From Deltaproteobacteria bacterium (GTDB taxonomy: Bacteria; Desulfobacterota; SM23-61), in NCBI GenBank assembly GCA_029857975.1, contig JAOUFX010000003.1, forward strand, positions 1 through 20,595: a stretch of 20,595 bases of DNA, in the 5' to 3' direction. A program made the position numbers and the translations under genes. Positions 15,601 through 20,595 of this stretch are shown here, one piece after another. Numbering within the stretch: position 1 is the stretch's first letter; each line of letters opens with the position of its first letter. The notes below the pieces were generated by a model. That model did not search any database. It had not been told where the DNA came from and worked only from the letters and a program-made list of their open reading frames with translations.

Positions 15601-17184
15601 ATGAAAGCTCTCCTCGTCCAACCTCCTTACCCTTTCTCCGAATTTCCCAAGCCCTCCTGGGCGCTGATGTCCTTGGGGGCCGTACTCCGGCGGCAGGGGG
15701 TGGAGGTGGAAGTTCTCGACTTGCTTTCTACCCGTTGTTCCCCCCGAAAAATCGAAGAGCGTCTCTCCCGTTTTCAACCCGACCTCATCGGGGCAACGTG
15801 CGTGACCATGAACTTTCCCTCGGCCGTGAAAATTCTCCAGCACTGTAAAGCCTTCGCTCCGCGAGCCACCATCGTCATGGGCGGCCCCCATGTAACCTTC
15901 ACCGCCGCGGAAACCCTCCGTGATTTTCCCGAGGTGGACATTATCGTTCGCGGCGAAGGGGAGGAAACCCTGCAAGAACTGGTTAGGGTTCTCGACGCGG
16001 GAAGAAGCTTGCAGGAGGTCAAGGGTTTGAGTTTCCGTCGCGATGGAACGATCCTGCAGACGGAAGAACGCCCCTTTATCCAGGATCTTAACCTCCTTCC
16101 CCTTCCCGACCGCACTCTTTTTCCTTTAGCGCGTTATTTGGCCATGCGGGTTCCCGCCAGTGTGCTGACCAGCCGTGGTTGTCCTACGGGCTGTTCTTTC
16201 TGCGTGGGTTATCGCATGACCGGCCGGAAGGGGCGTTTCCGGGATCCACTACGGGTTGTCGATGAGATTGCCTCTGCCCGTCTCCTGGGTTTTGAAGAAA
16301 TATGCATCGACGATGACCTCTTTACCCGGAATCGCCGGCACGTCTTCCGCATCTGCGAGGAAATTGACCGGCGGGGGTTAAAAGGAAAAATGTATATTTT
16401 TGCCCGGGTGGATACGGTCGATGCCGTCCTGCTGAAGAAGTTAAAAGATGCCGGATGCGCCATGATCTGCTTTGGGCTGGAAAGTGGAAATCAAAAAATC
16501 CTGGATCAAGCCAACAAGCGGACTACCCTGGAGAAGGCCCGGCAAGCTATCCAGATTTGTAAGGACGTGGGAATTTCCCCCCTCGGCTCGTTCATCCTCG
16601 GGCTCCCCGGAGAAACCCGGGAAAGCATGGAGGATACCATCTCCTTCGCCCAGAGCTTGGGGATCCCTTACGGGTTCCATCTTTTGTCTCCCTTTCCGGG
16701 AACGAGGATACGGGAAAAGGCTACGGAATACGGGATTAAAATCCTTACGGACGACTGGTCATTATATGACGCCGACCATGCCGTCACCGAGACCGAAGCT
16801 CTCAGCGCCGCAGAAGTAGCCAATTTTGCCAAGTCCTTTTTTCACCATCTGGGAACGGAGATCGAGAATCTGAAGAAAGGGACTCTGGCCGGGACCTATA
16901 CCGGACCTTACCGGGAAGAGATGGAAAAACGTCTGGAAGTGGATTTTACCTGGAAACTCCTGTCCGGAGACCTTCTGGAAGAACAAGGAAAAATCCCCCA
17001 TCCCGGGCAATTGGCGTCTGAGCAGAGGGAGGATCCCCTCCGGGTTTTGGCCCGGCGGATCTCCCCGGCAACTTCTTTTCCCTTGCAGTTCGTTGAAAGC
17101 AAGCTCCGCAAGTTGGCGGAAAGGGGGATCATTATCTGTGATGAAACTCCGGAATCCTTCTGCTGGCAATGGAAGGAAGGTTAA
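15601..17184 (+). CDS. Radical SAM enzyme with N-terminal B12-binding-like domain
   Basis: A 527-residue protein. A Rossmann-like cobalamin-binding domain (about 1-140) shows LVQPPYPF at its start and VMGGPHVTF (92-100), as in the B12-dependent BchE-like class; no DxHxxG motif is seen, as is common in that class. The radical SAM core begins SRGCPTGCSFC, with the three cluster cysteines at 194, 198 and 201. Its later strands include FGLESGNQKIL and LGSFILGLPGETRESMED. A C-terminal extension of about 130 residues is unassigned. Family members catalyse methylations, cyclisations and other C-C or C-S chemistry in lipid, cofactor and peptide pathways; the substrate here is unknown. AAGGA precedes the ATG by 6 nt. 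It ends the packed operon. Confidence 0.9.
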   Translation: MKALLVQPPYPFSEFPKPSWALMSLGAVLRRQGVEVEVLDLLSTRCSPRKIEERLSRFQPDLIGATCVTMNFPSAVKILQHCKAFAPRATIVMGGPHVTFTAAETLRDFPEVDIIVRGEGEETLQELVRVLDAGRSLQEVKGLSFRRDGTILQTEERPFIQDLNLLPLPDRTLFPLARYLAMRVPASVLTSRGCPTGCSFCVGYRMTGRKGRFRDPLRVVDEIASARLLGFEEICIDDDLFTRNRRHVFRICEEIDRRGLKGKMYIFARVDTVDAVLLKKLKDAGCAMICFGLESGNQKILDQANKRTTLEKARQAIQICKDVGISPLGSFILGLPGETRESMEDTISFAQSLGIPYGFHLLSPFPGTRIREKATEYGIKILTDDWSLYDADHAVTETEALSAAEVANFAKSFFHHLGTEIENLKKGTLAGTYTGPYREEMEKRLEVDFTWKLLSGDLLEEQGKIPHPGQLASEQREDPLRVLARRISPATSFPLQFVESKLRKLAERGIIICDETPESFCWQWKEG

Positions 17185-17227
17185 AAGATCAATAACTTGG
17201 GCCAGAGAAGATGGGCCAGGGTGCCGG

Positions 17228-17650
17228 TTAAGATTCGGGCTGTTCCAAGATAGGCGGACCTTCCCATTTTTCGCTTTTTCCGTCCAATATCCCTCCCTCT
17301 TCGATAATCAGTTCAGAGGCTTGAACTCTTCCCAATAGTTTTCCCGTAGGGGCGATATGGGCGCGTTCAGAGGCGATCACGGTTCCTTCAACCCGGCCGC
17401 AAAGAATCAGGGTGCTCACTTTCATCTCCCCCTGAAATAGACCCTCCGGGCCAATGATCAAGGTCCCTTGGCCGAAGATCCCTCCATCCAGTCGGCCGTC
17501 TAATCGCACGACTCCATCGCCAAAATGCAGGGTGCCCACAACCGATGATCCTTCGCCAATGAGGCTGATTCCTTGCTCTTCCTTGGTGAAGATACTTCCC
17601 AAAAACTTTTCCTTGGGTCTCCGATGCGGCGTGGTCCGTCGCCCACCCAT
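17228..17650 (-). CDS. Bactofilin family cytoskeletal protein
   Basis: A 140-residue protein. A basic N-terminal tail (RRTTPHRRPKEKF) leads into a right-handed beta-helix of short repeats, about 28-125. Examples are ISLIGEGSSVVGTLHFGDGVVRLDGRLDGGI, TLIIGPEGLFQGEMKVSTLILCGRVEG and AHIAPTGKLLGRVQASELIIEEGGILDGK. A short flexible tail follows. Bactofilins polymerise without nucleotide, often at the membrane, and scaffold cell-wall enzymes. A GGGGGGA precedes the ATG. It lies 34 nt downstream of a membrane-anchored protein gene and is convergent with the radical SAM gene. Confidence 0.9.
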   Translation of the reverse strand: MGGRRTTPHRRPKEKFLGSIFTKEEQGISLIGEGSSVVGTLHFGDGVVRLDGRLDGGIFGQGTLIIGPEGLFQGEMKVSTLILCGRVEGTVIASERAHIAPTGKLLGRVQASELIIEEGGILDGKSEKWEGPPILEQPES

Positions 17651-17684
17651 TGAAATCCCCCCTTTTTCTCATGGCCTTAAAATC

Positions 17685-18317
17685 TTATCTCTCTGGAATG
17701 GCAGTAGATTTTTCCAGGATTAGCTTCCCATCGGGCGAATAGACGAATATGGTCAAAGTCTTAAAGACTTCACCGGAGGAACCATCGAAAAAAGCTTCGA
17801 TGAATTTTTGCCTTTCGATCTCGAACTTCTTCCCTTTTTCCGGCTGCTGGGGAACGCCTTTGTTCAGGGGCATCTCCGGAATGACCCGATAGAGAGGAAT
17901 CCGCTGTCGATCATTTTGGGCGACCAAAGCCAGGGTTCCCGAGACAGGATGATTCTGGGGATTTTGATTGATCAATTGAAAGCTGACGGAAAATCCTCCT
18001 CTTTTGCCCCGTCGGCTAACTTTCAGTCCTGCCATGGTAAGCAGGGGAAGAGTTGCCCGGGGGGAGGCTTTTTCCATTACGGCTTTTGGCAAGTTTTTTT
18101 CCATCGCGGCGATCCGGTGGGTCAGCTGTTGCATCTTGCTCATTAGATCACTCCGCTCCCGAAGGAAAGTAAAATACTCGTGGGCAAAGAAAGCCAAGCT
18201 CCCGGCAAAGAAGATTCCCCCGAGTCCGAGAATAATCAAGGGACGCCTCTCCACGCGCAGGGTTCGCACCTTTCCCCATGAACGTATAATGATCAAAAGC
18301 CAATAACCGGATTTCAT
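17685..18317 (-). CDS. Uncharacterised membrane-anchored coiled-coil protein
   Basis: About 210 residues from the ATG at 18317; the frame is open up to another ATG at 18416, which would give 243. The shorter start has GGAGG about 14 nt upstream and begins right before the recognisable segment LLIIIRSWGKVRTLRV. A single membrane helix follows (about 26-45), then a short coiled coil (about 50-75), a linker, and a C-terminal beta-rich domain of about 110 residues (FSVSFQLINQNPQNHPVSGTLAL and FKTLTIFVYSPDGKLILEKS). The N-terminal layout recalls the membrane-anchored M23 peptidases often found beside bactofilins, but no peptidase motif is present. I do not recognise the C-terminal domain. It probably forms an operon with the bactofilin and may be its membrane partner. 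Confidence 0.8.
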   Translation of the reverse strand: MKSGYWLLIIIRSWGKVRTLRVERRPLIILGLGGIFFAGSLAFFAHEYFTFLRERSDLMSKMQQLTHRIAAMEKNLPKAVMEKASPRATLPLLTMAGLKVSRRGKRGGFSVSFQLINQNPQNHPVSGTLALVAQNDRQRIPLYRVIPEMPLNKGVPQQPEKGKKFEIERQKFIEAFFDGSSGEVFKTLTIFVYSPDGKLILEKSTAIPER

Positions 18318-18489
18318 CTGTTCTTTTTCCCCCTCCCCAATGCACCAAGGCCAATCTTCGTGAAAAGTAATGAATTTATTGAAAAATGTCAAGGCGATTT
18401 TATAACCGGCGCTCATAGCCCTGAATCCCTGGCCATGAATAGGAATGCTTGTAACAGTTTAGCCTTTTGAAAAAATCTAAACTTACATG

Positions 18490-18578
18490 CAAAATGCAAA
18501 GTTTAAATTGCAAAATTCAAAATGATTAAGCCCTTGCAGAGAAAATTGGCATTTTTCGATTTGCAATTTTCATTTTTC
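18490..18578. repeat. Opposed 7-nt-period repeats, AT-rich type
   Basis: The left arm has five heptamers: CAAAATG, CAAAGTT, TAAATTG, CAAAATT and CAAAATG (18490-18524). The right arm, opposite sense, has four: ATTTTTC, GATTTGC, AATTTTC and ATTTTTC (18551-18578). The arms are imperfectly complementary across about 26 nt, the same layout as the site before dnaK but with different sequence. Confidence 0.7.
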
Positions 18579-18754
18579 AATGAAATTTAGCTTGCCTTTT
18601 CAAAAAGCTAAATTGATACAAATTCTTTAAAAGTGAAGGGTGTCAAATGTTATTTACCGATGGACTGTTTGCTCAATGTATGCAAAAATTCAAAGATAAG
18701 GAAACAATTTGAAAATATATTTATTCGTAACTTTTTTATTTACACTTAAAAAAG

Positions 18755-18922
18755 GCGATTCACCACAGAGGGCACCGAGGAAAATTAAGATAAAACGGTG
18801 AAAACAACCCAATATTCTATCTGACGAATTTATTACATGAGAACCCAGAGAAAAGATTGAGCTTGTTTTGTTTTTTAACTATGAAATTATTCTCTGAGAT
18901 CTCTGTGGTGTAAAAAAATCGC
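18755..18922. mobile_element. Possible MITE-like or repeat element with inverted CACCACAGAG ends
   Basis: GCGATT-CACCACAGAG (18755-18770) at the left is mirrored by CTCTGTGGTG followed after a short A-rich stretch by AATCGC (18901-18922) at the right. The ends enclose about 130 nt of AT-rich non-coding DNA. There is no transposase, and I could not identify a target duplication with confidence. It could be a non-autonomous element or a long imperfect hairpin. It ends 16 nt before the first possible start codon of the next gene. Confidence 0.4.
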
Positions 18923-18938
18923 TCAATTTAGGTTACAC

Positions 18939-20312
18939 TTGAAAATTTCTCTTGGCAGGAAAGCAAACTTGTCTTATCCCCAGCTTTTGTTCCGAAAACA
19001 TTATCTTTTCCTTCTTTTTCTCTTATTCTGCAGCCTGCCGGCAACCTCCTGGGGCCATCCGGTGGAGGAAACCCTGAGCAATGGCCTGAAGGTCTTAATT
19101 CTGAAAAACCCGGGTACCTCTTCGGTTGCGGTGGACCTCTGGGTAAAGACCGGTTCGCGCTATGAACCCCCTAAAACCAATGGGATCTCCCATTTTGTGG
19201 AGCACCTCCTCTTCAAGGGAACATCCAAACGGACCGCCAAGGATATCTCCCGGGAAATTGCTGCGGTGGGGGGCATCCTGAACGGATATACCCATTGGGA
19301 ATACACCCAGTTGCACATTTCCCTGCTTCCTCTTCACCTGGGCTTGGCCTTGGAAATTCTATCCGACATCGGTCAAAATTCCTTAATGGCTGAAGAGATG
19401 GTCGCCAAAGAAAGGAACGTAATTCTGGAAGAGATCTCCCTGGCCAATATCTACCCTCCCAGCTATATCCTGAACTTGGTTTCCAGCACCCTCTTCCCGG
19501 AGAACCCCTTGGGAATGCCCATTGCCGGAACCAAAAAAACAGTGGGGGCGATTCGCCGGCAAGACCTTCTTCAGTTTTACCGCAACTATTATGTCCCCAA
19601 CAATATTTTCCTCACCATTGTCGGCAACGTAGATCCGCCGACGGCTCTGGGACTGATCCGGGAAAAATTTGCCTCATGGCCCCAAGGGAGCCAATTTCCT
19701 CCTTCCCCCTTCCCTCCCTATCGCCAGGAAAAACTCATAGAAGTCCGGCAGAGAAAATTTCTTGATCAAGCCATCGTGGTCCTTGCTCTCCAGGCGATGG
19801 CCCTGGGAGACATTGACCGTCCGGCTTTCGAAATTATCAACGCCACCTTGGGATCGGGAGGCAATTCCCGCCTTTACCAGGAAATCCGCGAGAAAAGAGG
19901 TTTGGCTTATTTGGTGGGTTCTCTTTACCATCCTCTCTCGGATACAGGGCTTTGGGCCACCTATGCCGGTACCGACCCCAAGAATATAGAACAAATACAA
20001 TCCATCTTTTTCCAACAGATAAAAAAAATCCAACAAGAACCCCTATCGCCACGTGAACTCGAGGAAATTAAAAATTATATCCGGGGCCGGACACTCATCC
20101 GTAACGAAAATAACAGTACTTTAGCCGAGTTCGTAGGCCAAGGCCTTTTGGCTGGGTCCTGGTCCTTGCCGGAGGAATTCATATCTAAGATACAGAAAGT
20201 GAGGGCCGAAGATGTAAGGCGGGTGGCTCGCACCTACCTGAGAGAAGACCAGCGCAATGTAATTATCCTCAAACCCTATCCGGGATTAAGGCTACTGCGG
20301 AGACTCTTCTGA
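18939..20312 (+). CDS. Exported zinc peptidase, M16 family (third copy)
   Basis: A 457-residue single-chain M16 peptidase. The hydrophobic signal segment LFLLFLLFCSLPATSWG ends near residue 39. The zinc motif is HFVEH (85-89) in ISHFVEHLLFKGT, and the distal Glu ligand is in ERNVILEEI (Glu164). The groove motif is GGILNGYTHWEYTQLH, with Gly-Tyr-Thr-His replacing the usual Ala-x-Thr-Ser. The C-terminal half keeps the Arg/Tyr pair in YQEIREKRGLAYLV, so one chain carries both functions, as in homodimeric M16B enzymes. The longest frame starts at a TTG (18939). A second TTG at 18969 has AGGA 8 nt upstream, keeps the full signal peptide, and may be the true start. It stands apart from the M16 pair, with its own upstream region. 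Confidence 0.9.
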   Translation: MKISLGRKANLSYPQLLFRKHYLFLLFLLFCSLPATSWGHPVEETLSNGLKVLILKNPGTSSVAVDLWVKTGSRYEPPKTNGISHFVEHLLFKGTSKRTAKDISREIAAVGGILNGYTHWEYTQLHISLLPLHLGLALEILSDIGQNSLMAEEMVAKERNVILEEISLANIYPPSYILNLVSSTLFPENPLGMPIAGTKKTVGAIRRQDLLQFYRNYYVPNNIFLTIVGNVDPPTALGLIREKFASWPQGSQFPPSPFPPYRQEKLIEVRQRKFLDQAIVVLALQAMALGDIDRPAFEIINATLGSGGNSRLYQEIREKRGLAYLVGSLYHPLSDTGLWATYAGTDPKNIEQIQSIFFQQIKKIQQEPLSPRELEEIKNYIRGRTLIRNENNSTLAEFVGQGLLAGSWSLPEEFISKIQKVRAEDVRRVARTYLREDQRNVIILKPYPGLRLLRRLF

Positions 20313-20345
20313 ATGCGGAATGCAGATTGCGGAATGGGGAATACG
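20311..20345 (+). repeat. Five tandem 7-nt degenerate repeats (GAATGCG type)
   Basis: GAATGCG, GAATGCA, GATTGCG, GAATGGG and GAATACG run in perfect register, starting on the last bases of the M16 stop codon. No opposed arm is visible within the window. Confidence 0.75.
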
Positions 20346-20424
20346 AAATAAGACCAAAAATGATAAAAATTACTTTATCGCAAGGAGAAATTTAAAAAAA
20401 GTGAAAAATATATAGGGAGAAAAG

Positions 20425-20453
20425 TTGACTTTCCTTGATAACTTTAATAGTAT
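20425..20453 (+). promoter_or_regulatory. Candidate promoter reading out of the window
   Basis: TTGACT (20425-20430), 17-nt spacer, TAGTAT (20448-20453). At least 130 nt follow without a convincing start codon, so a gene beyond the right edge would have a long leader. A GGGAGG near 20571 followed by a TTG is the only start-like site and is weak. The rest of 20313-20595 is AT-rich with nothing else recognisable. Confidence 0.4.
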
Positions 20454-20595
20454 GAGGATTTTAATTTCCTGATCTCCTTCGGTTAGAGGGTTTCGATTAA
20501 AGCTTTGTTTTGAAAAAGATTCCGACTGTCGTTCGATTTTTTTATTTCTTTTTGGGTGCTTTCATTAGTTGGGAGGTTTTTTGGGCCCCGGCGGT

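Larger units (their letters stand above)
18417..18938. other. AT-rich intergenic region with repeats and an inverted-repeat element
   Basis: A gap of about 520 nt between divergent genes. It contains the heptamer repeats at 18490-18578, a 10-bp perfect hairpin (AATTTAGCTT 18584-18593 with AAGCTAAATT 18605-18614), and a larger element bounded by inverted CACCACAGAG ends. No coding frame was found. Any promoters for the two flanking genes must lie here, but none stands out. Confidence 0.6.

Noticed and set aside
20571..20595. Possible start of a further plus-strand gene after GGGAGG
   Set aside because: Only a few codons from a TTG are visible, and nothing separates it from chance.

Overview
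The window reads as a chromosomal segment of a Gram-negative, probably anaerobic bacterium of deltaproteobacterial (Desulfobacterota) type. It has an RpoH-type heat-shock sigma factor, a periplasmic HtrA protease, an RlpA-like lipoprotein, a bactofilin and several exported M16 peptidases. The lineage is an inference from gene content and protein style; there is no rRNA or tRNA to confirm it. I see no CRISPR array, prophage or complete insertion sequence.

Left half (1-9280, all minus strand): a proteostasis island. In transcription order from the right it holds htrA (Deg protease) and rpoH, overlapping by 4 nt, then hsp20, clpB, dnaK, a DnaJ-family gene, and the first codons of one more gene leaving the window. 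Strong hairpin terminators follow hsp20 and dnaK. Promoter-like TTGACA-N17-TAANNT sequences precede htrA, hsp20 and dnaK, so the island looks like several co-regulated units. grpE and hrcA are not present here. The DnaJ-family protein has the J-domain HPD tripeptide replaced by QFV, and it also lacks a G/F-rich linker.

Middle (9281-9908): a divergent intergenic region with the htrA promoter on the left, a good ychF promoter on the right, and an unexplained GC-rich, hairpin-rich stretch between them.

Right half (9909-17184, plus strand): a tightly packed run with overlaps or gaps below 50 nt. It holds ychF, an EamA/DMT transporter, an RlpA-like DPBB-SPOR lipoprotein, an active M16 peptidase, a catalytically dead M16 partner, and a B12-binding-domain radical SAM enzyme. 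A convergent minus-strand pair follows (bactofilin preceded by a membrane-anchored coiled-coil protein). After an AT-rich, repeat-bearing spacer comes a third, active M16 peptidase on the plus strand.

At least six intergenic sites carry short degenerate tandem repeats with a constant 7-nt period but different sequences. Most are arranged as opposed (inverted) arms. This, together with the HPD-less DnaJ, is the most unusual content of the window.
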